A stretch of 64,000 nucleotides of DNA from Planctomycetota bacterium (GCA_016125255.1 WGMD01000009.1:1-64000); one strand, 5' to 3'; shown: positions 26,539 through 35,399, counted from the first letter of the stretch. Notes: generated from the sequence alone by a model not told the origin. Numbers and translations are program-made.

Positions 26539-27459
26539 TTACTGCGGTTCCGCGAAGTTTTCGACTTTGATCGCCCGGTCGATGCGCCGCATCAAACCTG
26601 ACAGCACTTTTCCGGGGGCCGGCTCAATGTACCGGCCCTGCACATGTCCGATCAACCAGCGCACGTTCTGCTCCCACCGCACCGCGCCGGTGATCTGCTC
26701 CACGAGCAGCCGCTTGATCGTCGCCGTGTCCGACCCGTGGACCGCGCCCGTGACATTCGAAAGCACCGGCACGCGCGGCGGATTGAACGTCACTTCGTCG
26801 AGTGCTTTGGCCATGCGCTCCGCAGCCGGCCGCATCAGGGGCGAATGAAACGCGCCCGCCACGGTCAACGCCGTCGCACGCACGCCCATCATTTCCGCTT
26901 CCGTCAGCGCCCGCGCACACGCCGCTTTCGTCCCGCTGATGACGATCTGCCCGGGGCAGTTGAAGTTCGCCGGCACCAGAACATCGCCGCCGCTTGCGGC
27001 TTTGCAAAGTTCCGTCGCCTGCGTTTCGTCCACTCCGATCAGCGCGACCATCGACGAATCGCTCGCCTCGGCCGCCTCCTGCATGAACCGGCCGCGCTGC
27101 TGCACGAGCTTGAGCCCGTCTTCGAAGCTGAACACGCCCGCAAGGTGCAGGGCGGTGTACTCGCCGAGACTGAGCCCCGCCACCGCCGCCGGGCTCGACA
27201 GATCGATGACCCCGCGTTCCTCCAGCCCGCGCAGACAAGCGATGCTCGTCACATAAATCGCCGGCTGGGCGACATCCGTCCGATTGACCTTCTCATCCGG
27301 CCCGTCAAAGCAAACTTTCGAAAGCGCTTCGCCCAGTTCCTTGTCCGCCTGCGCGAACGTCGCCGCCGCCGCCTGCGAAGCGTCCGCCCACGCCTTGCCC
27401 ATTCCGGTGTGCTGCGCCCCCTGGCCGGGGCAAAGAATGATGTTGCTTTCCTGATTCAT
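26539..27459 (-). CDS. fabD: Malonyl-CoA:ACP transacylase
   Basis: 306 residues. It moves malonyl from CoA to ACP. Visible motifs are CPGQGAQHTGMG near the N-terminus, the nucleophile elbow GLSLGEYTAL (Ser), Gln/Arg in VQQRGRFMQEA and the catalytic His in AGAFHSPLM. It lies between a repeat-flanked four-helix-bundle gene and fabG in the fab operon. Confidence 0.96.
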   Translation of the reverse strand: MNQESNIILCPGQGAQHTGMGKAWADASQAAAATFAQADKELGEALSKVCFDGPDEKVNRTDVAQPAIYVTSIACLRGLEERGVIDLSSPAAVAGLSLGEYTALHLAGVFSFEDGLKLVQQRGRFMQEAAEASDSSMVALIGVDETQATELCKAASGGDVLVPANFNCPGQIVISGTKAACARALTEAEMMGVRATALTVAGAFHSPLMRPAAERMAKALDEVTFNPPRVPVLSNVTGAVHGSDTATIKRLLVEQITGAVRWEQNVRWLIGHVQGRYIEPAPGKVLSGLMRRIDRAIKVENFAEPQ

Positions 27460-27485
27460 GAATCGTGCGTCTCAATGCATTGCAA

Positions 27486-27517
27486 ATTGCAAATTGTCCA
27501 ATGCAAATTGCAAAATG
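27486..27517. repeat. Flanking inverted repeat, left copy (TTGCAAATTG type)
   Basis: This 32-bp sequence, rich in ATTGCAAATTG words, matches the reverse complement of 27897-27928 with only about four mismatches. The two copies bracket the four-helix-bundle gene. Confidence 0.8.
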
Positions 27518-27521
27518 AAAG

Positions 27522-27881
27522 TCATGGTCCCTGATTCGTCTTGGCGGTGATGATCGATTGCCCGAGGATGTTGCACAGTTGCTCGCATTCATCGAGCAGG
27601 TCCGCCAGCTTTTCGTTGGGCAGAAGTTGCGATCGGATGATGAGTCTCAGCCACGAGCGCGACTCGCGTAGTTCCTTGAGACTGATGCTCAGTTTGTGAA
27701 CGAAATCGGCGCGACTTTCCGCAGCGCATGCTTCCTCATAATTCGGAGCCGGCGAAGTGCCGGATCGCACCAGTTGATTGGCGATATGCCGCCCCAGCCG
27801 TGTCTCCGGCAGCGCATCGGTCACGCGCCCGGCGCGTGCCGCAAAGTCCAGCAGGCGTTCGGAGAGGTCGGAAGGTGTCAT
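27522..27881 (-). CDS. Four-helix-bundle protein of the 23S rRNA intervening-sequence type
   Basis: 119 residues from MTPSDLSERLLDFAARAGRV, all helical. It matches the S23/IVSP family order: LSERLLDFAARAGRV, then IANQLVRSGTSPAPNYEEACAAES, FVHKLSISLKELRESRSWL and a final helix. First found in rRNA intervening sequences, the family is widespread as solo genes in environmental bacteria; its function is unclear. Here it interrupts the fab operon between fabH and fabD and is flanked on both sides by an inverted repeat, so it looks like an inserted cassette. The longer start at 27947 is encoded by the repeat and is less likely. Confidence 0.88.
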   Translation of the reverse strand: MTPSDLSERLLDFAARAGRVTDALPETRLGRHIANQLVRSGTSPAPNYEEACAAESRADFVHKLSISLKELRESRSWLRLIIRSQLLPNEKLADLLDECEQLCNILGQSIITAKTNQGP

Positions 27882-27896
27882 GCCTTTGCCAATTTG

Positions 27897-27928
27897 CATT
27901 TTGCAATTCTCAATGGCCAATTTGCAAT
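27897..27928. repeat. Flanking inverted repeat, right copy (TTGCAAATTG type)
   Basis: Reverse-complement partner of 27486-27517, located 15 bp upstream of the four-helix-bundle start and just after the fabH stop. Confidence 0.8.
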
Positions 27929-27930
27929 TC

Positions 27931-28938
27931 CTACAGCTTCCAGACACTTGTCGCCCATGTCAGCCCGCCGCCCAGCGCGACGAACAACGCGATGTCGCCC
28001 GGTCCGACCTTGCCCGCTTTCATCAATTCGTGCAGGCAGATGCCCACGCTTGCGGCCGACGTGTTCCCGTAGCGCGGCAGATTGATGTACAGCTTGTCCT
28101 CGTCAAGCCCCAGTTTCTCGCGGGCGCTTTCGAGGATGCGCACATTCGACTGGTGCGGGATGATGACCTTGACGTCCTTGATGTCCAGTTCGCTGGCTTT
28201 GAGGGCGTCTTCGATGGACTGCATCAGGGTCGTGACGGCGAACTTGTAGACCTCGCGCCCGTTCATCTGAAGCGTGTTGCACTTGCCATTGAACGTCGCG
28301 CCGTCGGGCACACCCGCTTCGCCGCGCGGGCAATAAAGCTCGACCCATTTGCCTCCGTCGCTGTTCATGCTCTGGTGCATGCACCCGCGCGTTTCGTCAT
28401 CGACCGCGCTGACGATCGCCGCGCCCGCTCCGTCGCCGAACAGCACGCACGTATTGCGGTCCTCCCAGTTGACGACCCGGCTGAGCTGCTCCGCCCCGAC
28501 GATTGCGACATGCTTATAAAACCCGCTGCCGATGCAGTTGGCGGCGAGATTCAGCGCGGCGACAAAACCCGTGCAGGCGAGGTTGATGTCCATCGCGCCG
28601 CAGGGCGTCGCGCCGACTTTTGACACGACCTGAGCGGCGCTGGCCGGGCAGATCATGTCCGGCGTCATCGTCGCGCAGATCAGAAGGTCCAACTCATGCG
28701 GCGCGACTTTGGCCATCTGAAGCGCCTCGCGCACGGCCGTCGCCGCCAGATCGCTGGTCATGATGTCCGGGTCGCTGACGTAGCGCTGCTTGATGCCGGT
28801 GCGCTGCGTGATCCAGTCGTCGGAGGTTTCGACGAGCTTTTCGATGTCGGCATTGGTCATGATGCGCGGAGGAACCGCCATCCCGGTGCCGGAGATGGTC
28901 GCGCCACGAGCCGTCGGTCGCCGTCGACCGGGGCTCAT
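27931..28938 (-). CDS. fabH: Beta-ketoacyl-ACP synthase III
   Basis: 335 residues. It starts fatty acid synthesis by condensing acetyl-CoA with malonyl-ACP. The Cys-His-Asn triad is visible: Cys in DINLACTGFVAAL, His in IIPHQSNVRI and Asn in RYGNTSAAS. The glycine-rich C-terminus FVALGGGLTWA is typical. The start overlaps the plsX stop by ATGA. Confidence 0.97.
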   Translation of the reverse strand: MSPGRRRPTARGATISGTGMAVPPRIMTNADIEKLVETSDDWITQRTGIKQRYVSDPDIMTSDLAATAVREALQMAKVAPHELDLLICATMTPDMICPASAAQVVSKVGATPCGAMDINLACTGFVAALNLAANCIGSGFYKHVAIVGAEQLSRVVNWEDRNTCVLFGDGAGAAIVSAVDDETRGCMHQSMNSDGGKWVELYCPRGEAGVPDGATFNGKCNTLQMNGREVYKFAVTTLMQSIEDALKASELDIKDVKVIIPHQSNVRILESAREKLGLDEDKLYINLPRYGNTSAASVGICLHELMKAGKVGPGDIALFVALGGGLTWATSVWKL

Positions 28939-29966
28939 GCCGCCTCCTCATCGGAGCCGGCGTGCTTGCCGAGCACTTCGACGATGGCGTCGTTGACGCC
29001 GAGATTGACGAATTTGATGGAGGCGGCGACGGCCGCCTTGATGGTCCGCGCTTCGGACGACCCGTGCGAGATGATGCACGTGCCGTTGGCTCCAAGCAGG
29101 GGGGCGCCGCCGTATTCGTGATAGTCGTGCTTCTTGTAGATGCTCTTGACGACCGGCTCGAAGCGCATCGCCAGGTCCGGGTCGTGCTCGAAAATTTCGT
29201 GTGCGATCGTCTTGAAAAGACCCGCGGCCAAGCCCTCGGCGAGCTTGAGCACGACGTTGCCGGTGAAGCCCTCGGTGACGATCACGTCGCACTTGCCGTC
29301 GAAAAGTTCGCGGCCCTCGACGTAACCGATGTAGTTGAGCGAGGGGTCGGCCCGCATGAGCTTGTGCGTGTTTTTGGTCAGGTCCGTGCCTTTGCCCTCT
29401 TCTCCGCCGACGGAGAGCACGGCGACGCGCGGGTTCTCGATGCCGTGCACCTTGCGGGCGTAGATCGCCGCCATGTGACCATACTGATACAGATGCATCG
29501 GCTTGGGCACGATGTTCGCCCCGACGTCGCAGAGGACGAGCGGACCATAGAACGTCGGAATCGTCACTGCGATGCCCGGTCGATGCACGCCCGGCAGCCG
29601 CCGCATGCGCATCTGCGCCGCGGCGACGCACGCGCCCGTGTTCCCTGCCGAGATGATCACCTCGCAGCGATCCGCTTCCGCCTTGGGCGAGCCGAGCCAT
29701 GCCCATTTGGCGATCGAGCTGTCGGGTTTGTTGCGAAGGGCGGAAGTGGGGGGCTCGGCCATGCCGATGACCTGCGTCGTCGGCTCGATGACGAGTCGGG
29801 GGTCGCTCGCCAGACCTTGCTCGCGCACCATGTCACGAATGATCGCCCCGTCGCCGACGAGGACAATCTGATCGTCCGGCGCAAGCAGCTCCAGAGCCGC
29901 CAGTGCGCCATCGAGGATCGCGTCCGGCGCATGATCGCCGCCCATCACGTCGATGGCGATGCGCAT
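28935..29966 (-). CDS. plsX: Phosphate acyltransferase PlsX
   Basis: 343 residues from MRIAIDVMGGDHAPDAILDG. It makes acyl-phosphate from acyl-ACP for phospholipid synthesis. Family segments include VIISAGNTGACVAAA, VLCDVGANIVPKP and VIVTEGFTGNVVLK. It lies 5 bp after rpmF and overlaps fabH by ATGA, the widespread rpmF-plsX-fabH order. No yceD homologue precedes rpmF. Confidence 0.97.
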   Translation of the reverse strand: MRIAIDVMGGDHAPDAILDGALAALELLAPDDQIVLVGDGAIIRDMVREQGLASDPRLVIEPTTQVIGMAEPPTSALRNKPDSSIAKWAWLGSPKAEADRCEVIISAGNTGACVAAAQMRMRRLPGVHRPGIAVTIPTFYGPLVLCDVGANIVPKPMHLYQYGHMAAIYARKVHGIENPRVAVLSVGGEEGKGTDLTKNTHKLMRADPSLNYIGYVEGRELFDGKCDVIVTEGFTGNVVLKLAEGLAAGLFKTIAHEIFEHDPDLAMRFEPVVKSIYKKHDYHEYGGAPLLGANGTCIISHGSSEARTIKAAVAASIKFVNLGVNDAIVEVLGKHAGSDEEAA

Positions 29967-29971
29967 GTAGC

Positions 29972-30154
29972 TTAGTCTTCCGAGTTGGACTTGAGCGACA
30001 GGCCCGGACGAACGTAGCCGCAATTATTGCAGGCGGCGTGAGGCATGCGCGGCGACCCGCAGTGCGGGCAAACCACGGTCTGGACGGGCTTAAGAGCGTG
30101 ATGCGAACGACGCCGCAGCTTGCGCCCTTTGGGTGTACGTGTGACTGGAAGCAT
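29972..30154 (-). CDS. rpmF: Ribosomal protein bL32
   Basis: 60 residues, basic. It has the typical start MLPVTRTPKGRKLRRRSHHA and a zinc ribbon formed by CPHCG and CNNCG. It is a component of the large ribosomal subunit and first gene of the plsX-fab operon, with a near-consensus promoter upstream. Confidence 0.97.
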   Translation of the reverse strand: MLPVTRTPKGRKLRRRSHHALKPVQTVVCPHCGSPRMPHAACNNCGYVRPGLSLKSNSED

Positions 30155-30219
30155 GGCAAACCTCTGTATCGAGTTCTATGAGCTTGGTGGCAAAGCCGTC
30201 CCGCTGGGGTGAGGCCCCA

Positions 30220-30246
30220 ATTATAGCCGATTTTCACCCATGTCAA
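30220..30246 (-). promoter_or_regulatory. Sigma-70 type promoter of the rpmF-plsX-fab operon
   Basis: On the minus strand TTGACA (30246-30241) and TATAAT (30225-30220) are both exact consensus hexamers, separated by 15 bp, which is short. The transcript would start near 30212, about 60 nt before rpmF. Confidence 0.75.
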
Positions 30247-30354
30247 CCGACCCGCCTCCCTTCCCATTCTCCCCACAGCCGCTTGCGGCTTAGCGGTCTC
30301 TCCCCGCATCGCCTACACTCCACATATCCATTTCCCATTTCGGGGCTCGCCCAT

Positions 30355-30912
30355 ATGTCCGAACAACCCCAATCCTCCTCCGGCCTCAACACCGCGCTGC
30401 CCATCATCGCCGGCGTCATCATCGTCGCCGGACTCCTGCTCCTCCTGTTCGGCTTCTTCTTCGCAACCGCCCTCGTCCCCGGCCCATCCGTCTCATCTTC
30501 CTCCTCTTCCTTTACAGCCACCGGCGGCAGCGGCGGCGCCTCCACATTCGCCACCGATGGCAAGGTCAACAAGGAATACCACGTCGCCATGCACTTCGTC
30601 TTCGCCCAGTACGATGACGCCGGCAAACCCCTCTGCGTCGTCGTCGGCATCGACACCGCCGCTTCCACCAGCGACATCACCCAACTCGCCGTCGTGGACG
30701 ACGCCGGCGCGGTGCAGTACCTGCCTCTGCCCGGCTCCGACTTCCTCCGAATCGTTACCCCCACCGGCGTCACCGTCTTGACGAACCCCATCCCCGACGC
30801 CGCCCTCGGCAAGGTCATCGAACAAGCCGCCGACGGCTCCCGCGACCTGTCCGACGATCTGGCCAAACTCAAAACCCCCGCCGATGTGGACGCCATGATC
30901 AAAGCATGGTGA
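30355..30912 (+). CDS. Membrane-anchored protein of unknown function
   Basis: 185 residues from MSEQPQSSSGLN. One N-terminal membrane helix (IIAGVIIVAGLLLLLFGFFF, about 16-36) is followed by a Ser/Gly-rich linker and a small mixed alpha/beta domain (about 65-185) that begins KEYHVAMHFVFAQYDDAGKPL. No family was recognised. The domain should face the periplasm. The gene is divergent from rpmF and convergent with the wHTH gene; a palindromic repeat lies 31 bp after its stop. Confidence 0.7.
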   Translation: MSEQPQSSSGLNTALPIIAGVIIVAGLLLLLFGFFFATALVPGPSVSSSSSSFTATGGSGGASTFATDGKVNKEYHVAMHFVFAQYDDAGKPLCVVVGIDTAASTSDITQLAVVDDAGAVQYLPLPGSDFLRIVTPTGVTVLTNPIPDAALGKVIEQAADGSRDLSDDLAKLKTPADVDAMIKAW

Positions 30913-30942
30913 TCGCCCACCAACCATGCAGTGGTTCAGACA

Positions 30943-30974
30943 ACATTCTCACATTCTTGAGAATGTGAGAATGT
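30943..30974. repeat. Palindrome copy 1 (ACATTCTCA family)
   Basis: A perfect 15-bp inverted repeat with a 2-nt TG spacer (arms begin ACATTCTCACATTCT). It lies between the convergent ends of the 30355 gene and the wHTH gene. It is an extended version of copies 2 and 3. Confidence 0.9.
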
Positions 30975-31008
30975 CTTACAACCGGATAAGCCGGATATCG
31001 ATCACCCA

Positions 31009-31308
31009 TCATTCCAACATTCTCAAGAATGTGAGAATGTGTGCTCCGCGCTCGGTCAGTTTATGTCGCACCCAGCGGCCTTCGTTTCGTTTGAGAACCA
31101 GACCAGCGATCGCAAGACGACGCATGTGCTCGCTCGCGGTCTTGATGTCGATGCGAAGCTGCTGAGAAACCTCCAGCAGCGACAACTCCGGTTCCGCCTC
31201 CAGCAGAAGCATGATCGAAATTCGCCGGTGATTGGCGCAACCCTTGAGGATGCGCTCAAGTTGCCGATCCGATTTTTTGGGACGCGGAGGGGGTGACTTT
31301 GTGCCCAT
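31009..31308 (-). CDS. Winged helix-turn-helix (ArsR-like) transcriptional regulator
   Basis: 99 residues from MGTKSPPPRPKK. It is a single wHTH domain: LERILKGCANHRRISIMLLLEAEPELS, then the recognition segment IDIKTASEHMRRLAIAGLV and the wing LKRNEGRWVRHKLTERG. No metal-binding cysteine pair is seen. The final codons (TFLRMLE) are formed by copy 2 of a palindromic repeat, and copy 3 lies 35 bp before the start. It probably binds these palindromes and regulates itself, and perhaps putA just upstream; this is inference. Confidence 0.85.
   Translation of the reverse strand: MGTKSPPPRPKKSDRQLERILKGCANHRRISIMLLLEAEPELSLLEVSQQLRIDIKTASEHMRRLAIAGLVLKRNEGRWVRHKLTERGAHILTFLRMLE
31017..31040. repeat. 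Palindrome copy 2, inside the 3' end of the wHTH gene
   Basis: Nine-bp arms ACATTCTCA and TGAGAATGT around AAGAATG-type spacing form an inverted repeat, with a nested CATTCT-CA-AGAATG. It encodes the last residues of the regulator. Confidence 0.85.
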
Positions 31309-31342
31309 GCGATGATGATAACAGCCGCTTGTAAACATTCCA

Positions 31343-31366
31343 ACATTCTCAAGAATGTGAGAATGT
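31343..31366. promoter_or_regulatory. Palindrome copy 3, candidate operator upstream of the wHTH gene
   Basis: Identical to copy 2 over 24 bp. It lies between the putA stop (31423) and the regulator start (31308), where an operator for an autoregulated promoter would be expected. Confidence 0.65.
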
Positions 31367-31422
31367 TGAATTGCGGCTATCGCATGGTTGGGGCGTGGCG
31401 CGATGTTTGGCGATGTGAGGGC

Positions 31423-34392
31423 TTAGTCTTCTTCGGACGGCGCGAATCCGCGGCGGAGCGTGTTTTCCGTGACGCAGCGGGCTTCGAGGAAGTGCATCAG
31501 ATAATCGGGGCCGCCGGCTTTGGCGTTGGTGCCCGAGAGCTTGAATCCGCCGAAGGGTTGACGATTGACGATGGCGCCGGTGATCTTGCGGTTGAGGTAG
31601 AGATTGCCGACACGGAATTCGCGCCGGGCGCGGGCGAGGTGATGCGGGCTGCGGGAGTAGAGGCCGCCGGTCAGGGCGTAGCGCGAGCTGTTGGCGATTT
31701 GCAGGGCGTGGTCGAAGTTTTTGGCGCGCATGACCGCCAGCACCGGGCCGAAGATTTCGTTGCGGGCCAGGTCCGATGCCGGATCGACATCGCGGAAAAT
31801 CGTCGGGCCGATGTAGTAGCCGTTTTTGAGATGCGACACATCGGTGCGGAGGGCGAGCATGTGGCGCCTGCCGGCTTCGTCAATCGTGCGGTTGATGCGT
31901 TCGTACGCCTCCGCGTCGATGACCGGGCCGAGGAACGTCGCCGGGTCGACCGGGTCGCCGATCTTCAGACTCGCCGCCGCTTCGCACAGCCGCTTCACGA
32001 ACGCGTCATACCCCGCGCCGATAACGATCACGCGCGAGCAGGCGCTGCACTTTTGACCGGCGAAACCGAACGCCGACCGCACCACGCCCAGCACCGCATC
32101 ATCCGGGTCCGCATCATCGTCGACGATCAGGGCGTTCTTCCCGCCCAGTTCCGCCACGACGTGTTTGACCGTCTCTTGTCCGTCCGCCAGCTTCGCCGCC
32201 GACTGGTTGATGGATACGCCCGCGGACTGCGAGCCGGTGAAGCTGATGAAGCTGATCTTGGGATGGGCGACGAGTGCCTTGCCCGCCTCGTCATCGCCGG
32301 GCAGATAGTTGAGCACCCCCGCCGGGAGACCGGCTTCGTGCATGAGCTTGGCGAATTTCGCCGCGATGATCGGCGTCTGCGGCGCGGGTTTGAACACGAT
32401 GGTGTTGCCAGCTGCGATCGGAGCGATGCACATGCCCACCGGGATCGCCAGCGGGAAATTCCACGGCGTGATCACCGCCCCGACCCCGCGCGGCTCGTAA
32501 AAATAATCGTTCGTCTCGCCCGGCACATGCAGCTTGTGCCCGCCCGAAAGTCGCTCCGCTTCGTGTGCGTAATACTCGATGAAGTCGATCGCCTCGGTGA
32601 CGTCCGCGTCGGCCTCACGCCGGGGTTTACCCGCTTCGAGCATCTGAAGCGCCGCGAACTGGTCCCGCCGCTCGCGCATCAATCGCGCCCCCCGGCGGAG
32701 GATTTCATTGCGTTCGGCGATGGAGGTGTGACGCCATTTGGTCAGCGCCGCTTCGGCCGCATCGATCGCGCGATGGGCATCGGCCGGCTCGGCGGAGGCG
32801 GTGGCGCCGATAATCTGCGATGGATTCGCCGGGTTGACGGAGCGCAGCTCGCGGGTCGTCGCAACGTCGCGCCCGCCGACGATCAGCGGGAACTTGCCGC
32901 CGAGTTCCGAGCGGACCTGCGCAAGCGAGGCGTCCATCTGATCCCGCTCCCGCCGATCGGTCCAGCGGTGGTTGGACTCATTGACGAACCCGGGTTTGCG
33001 CGGCTTGGGCTGTGGGATCGACCGCACATCCGGCGGCGCCAGCAGCACCTCCGGCGCGACGTTTTCCTGCGCCCCCATGCGCACGAACGACTGACTGCCC
33101 GTGTTCTCGAGCAGCCGGCGGACCAGATACGCCATCCCCGGCAAAAGCTCGCCGAACGGCAGATACACGCGGAGCCGCTGACCGGATTGCACCAGCTTCT
33201 GCTTCAGTTCGTCCGCCATGCCGTAGAGCATCTGCATTTCGTACTGATCCGTGGCGAGTCCGTGCTCCTTTGCCAACGCGATCGTCAATGCAAGACTGCG
33301 CACATTGTGCGTGGCGGCGGCGGTTTCGATGGACGGATGCGCCGCGAACAGCTTGGCCAGACACGTCTCGTAGCACAGATCGGTTTCCCCTTTGTGCATC
33401 CACACCGGCGCTTCCCAGTCGTTCTGCTGCGCGATGACGGTTTCGTAATCCCAGTACGCCCCGCGCACCAGGCGCACGGTCACCGGCGTGCCGCGCTCCT
33501 TGACCCACGTAATCATCGCATCGATGTCGCGCGGCGTGTCGCGCAGATACGCCTGCATCGCCAGCCCCACATCCGGCCAATCACGCAGACCGTCCTCCAT
33601 CAGTATCTCGCGGAAGGCGCGCAGCGTGATGTCCTTCGTGTCGTACTGCTCCATGTCGAGCGTGATGAACGCGCCGCGCTTTTTCGCTTCCAGCAGAATC
33701 GGACGCAGCCGGGCCTTGATCGCTTCGGTCGAACCGGCCGGATCGACGGGATCGATCTGGCTGAACATCGCCGAGATTTTCACGGAGAGGTTGAGCCGCG
33801 GACTGACGCGCCCATTGATCGCGTCGGTCGCGCTCTTTGAGCGGAAGCGCCTGACGATCGGGTCCAGCTCGCGGAGCACTTTGAGGTACAGCCCCTGATA
33901 ATGCTCCGATTCGCTTTCGCAGACGACCGCTTCACCGAGCAGGTCGATGGTGAACCCCATGCCGTTACGGTGCAGGCGAGCGAGCGTGCGTGCGGCGGTC
34001 GCGGCGTTGTGCCCGGCGATGAAACGCCGCGCCATGCGCCCCGCCACCGCCCGCACCATCGGCGCGATCACATGCGGCGCGATCCCCCGACGCGCATGGC
34101 GCAGTCCCCAGTGCGCCAATGCCGGCCAGGGCAGATGCAGATCCTTGTCGCCGAAATATTCTTCAAGGTGACGACATAGATTGTCATCATCATCGAGGGC
34201 GGGCAGCACGTCGACGAAGCGCAGCGAGGCGACGCGGATGGCTTCGTCATTCATGAGCCGGTCGAGCAGAATGTCTTCCTGCGTGAGCCGATTCCACCAG
34301 CTTCGCCGCGCCCGCCCGCCGGACAAAAGATCTTTGCCGATCTGACGAACCGCCGCCTCCACATCCCGTTGAGTCTGCGTGTTGATCATCAT
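31423..34392 (-). CDS. putA: Bifunctional proline dehydrogenase / glutamate-semialdehyde dehydrogenase
   Basis: 989 residues. The N-terminal half is the FAD proline dehydrogenase barrel (about 60-470: LNLSVKISAMFSQIDP, FITLDMEQYD, VRLVRGAYWDYE, RVYLPFGELLPGM). The C-terminal half is an NAD aldehyde dehydrogenase (about 530-970), with GVITPWNFPL-like TPWNFPLAIP, VAELGGKNALIVD and the nucleophile Cys in GFAGQKCSACSR. It converts proline to glutamate. Length fits the minimal type of PutA without the DNA-binding N-terminus. The wHTH gene lies next downstream on the same strand. Confidence 0.95.
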   Translation of the reverse strand: MMINTQTQRDVEAAVRQIGKDLLSGGRARRSWWNRLTQEDILLDRLMNDEAIRVASLRFVDVLPALDDDDNLCRHLEEYFGDKDLHLPWPALAHWGLRHARRGIAPHVIAPMVRAVAGRMARRFIAGHNAATAARTLARLHRNGMGFTIDLLGEAVVCESESEHYQGLYLKVLRELDPIVRRFRSKSATDAINGRVSPRLNLSVKISAMFSQIDPVDPAGSTEAIKARLRPILLEAKKRGAFITLDMEQYDTKDITLRAFREILMEDGLRDWPDVGLAMQAYLRDTPRDIDAMITWVKERGTPVTVRLVRGAYWDYETVIAQQNDWEAPVWMHKGETDLCYETCLAKLFAAHPSIETAAATHNVRSLALTIALAKEHGLATDQYEMQMLYGMADELKQKLVQSGQRLRVYLPFGELLPGMAYLVRRLLENTGSQSFVRMGAQENVAPEVLLAPPDVRSIPQPKPRKPGFVNESNHRWTDRRERDQMDASLAQVRSELGGKFPLIVGGRDVATTRELRSVNPANPSQIIGATASAEPADAHRAIDAAEAALTKWRHTSIAERNEILRRGARLMRERRDQFAALQMLEAGKPRREADADVTEAIDFIEYYAHEAERLSGGHKLHVPGETNDYFYEPRGVGAVITPWNFPLAIPVGMCIAPIAAGNTIVFKPAPQTPIIAAKFAKLMHEAGLPAGVLNYLPGDDEAGKALVAHPKISFISFTGSQSAGVSINQSAAKLADGQETVKHVVAELGGKNALIVDDDADPDDAVLGVVRSAFGFAGQKCSACSRVIVIGAGYDAFVKRLCEAAASLKIGDPVDPATFLGPVIDAEAYERINRTIDEAGRRHMLALRTDVSHLKNGYYIGPTIFRDVDPASDLARNEIFGPVLAVMRAKNFDHALQIANSSRYALTGGLYSRSPHHLARARREFRVGNLYLNRKITGAIVNRQPFGGFKLSGTNAKAGGPDYLMHFLEARCVTENTLRRGFAPSEED

Positions 34393-34688
34393 CTTAATTG
34401 TACAATCGTGAAATTTGTGGTCTGCAATTGGCGCGTGGCGGGCGTAAGTCTAGTCATCGCCGGTAGGTGCGGCAATCGCAATCGGGCTTCGATCTTGCGT
34501 GAGAATTCCATTATGGGACTTGACAGATTTTGGCCGATGAAGGATACTGGTAGCTGATTCGATATGTGGTCCCTGGGGGCGATTGGTCAGTTGGGTATGG
34601 AACGGCCCTGAGAGAAGCTGACCAGTTTCGCAAGTCGGTTTGCGGCGATCGAATCAGAAAAAAAGGTCTGCAGTGGACAATTGGAAAG

Positions 34689-35333
34689 ATGGCGCAGAAC
34701 GATACTCACTATGACGTATTGGGCGTTTCGCGCGCAGCCGGACCTCGCAGAATTGAAAAGGCGTATCGACGCTCCGTTCGGATGGTGCATCCGGATGTGA
34801 ACAAAGCGCCCGATGCCCTCGAACAGTTCTACCGTGTGCAGCGTGCCTACGAGACCCTCATCGATCCGCAACTGCGGCTTGATTACGATCATGTGCTTGC
34901 GGTCGATCGCGGGCTCATCGACGAGCCGATCACCATCGACCCCGCTCCCGCGGCGACGCAGGGACGCGATGCCGTCGAGACGCCGGGGACCGGCCCGACC
35001 AATCGCCGCACGATGCGGACGTACGGGTACGGCCGACCGGTGGTGGTGATGCCCTCCTATCGTCGTCCGGCACCGGGGCGTCACGAACGCCGCCGCCGTC
35101 GGCAGGAAAAGCGGGCCCGCGTCGTGCAGGCCGGTTTTATCGCCGCCAGCATCCTCGCCGGTCTGTTCAGTCTGTATCAGCTCGCCGCCATCGCCTCGTT
35201 CACCACCAAGGCCCAGGCGTCCGAGCAAGCCCCCGCCGCCGCCCAGCACGTCGAGCAGGTCCAGCCCGCCGACGGGGCACAGGCCGAGTCGCAGTTCAAG
35301 CCCGTCTCCGCCTTGGAGCGCGTCTCCCAGTAA
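34689..35333 (+). CDS. J-domain membrane protein
   Basis: 214 residues from MAQNDTHYDVLGVSRAAG. An N-terminal J domain (about 5-70) has the HPD motif in MVHPDVNKAP. A basic linker follows, then a membrane helix (AGFIAASILAGLFSLYQLAAIA, about 150-171) and a Glu/Gln/Ala-rich tail. J domains recruit DnaK; membrane anchoring suggests a localised co-chaperone. There is no Gly/Phe or zinc domain, so it is not DnaJ itself. A strong terminator follows. Of the 296 bp before the start, no further gene is supported. Confidence 0.85.
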   Translation: MAQNDTHYDVLGVSRAAGPRRIEKAYRRSVRMVHPDVNKAPDALEQFYRVQRAYETLIDPQLRLDYDHVLAVDRGLIDEPITIDPAPAATQGRDAVETPGTGPTNRRTMRTYGYGRPVVVMPSYRRPAPGRHERRRRRQEKRARVVQAGFIAASILAGLFSLYQLAAIASFTTKAQASEQAPAAAQHVEQVQPADGAQAESQFKPVSALERVSQ

Positions 35334-35356
35334 ATCAGTTTAAGCCCACACACCAC

Positions 35357-35399
35357 AGCCCCGCGTTCACCGCTCTGCACGGTCCGCGGGGCTTTTTTA
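35357..35399 (+). terminator. Rho-independent terminator of the J-domain gene
   Basis: A perfect 9-bp stem AGCCCCGCG/CGCGGGGCT with a 19-nt loop is followed at once by a run of T residues, 24 bp after the stop codon. Confidence 0.88.

Noticed and set aside
27882-27947. Longer start for the four-helix-bundle protein
   Set aside because: The extra 22 residues are encoded by the flanking repeat and the family begins at the helix starting SERLLDF; the inner ATG fits better.
31312-33840. 842-codon open frame on the plus strand
   Set aside because: It lies antisense to putA, whose translation shows both catalytic domains. The plus-strand product is Arg/His/Asp-rich without motifs.
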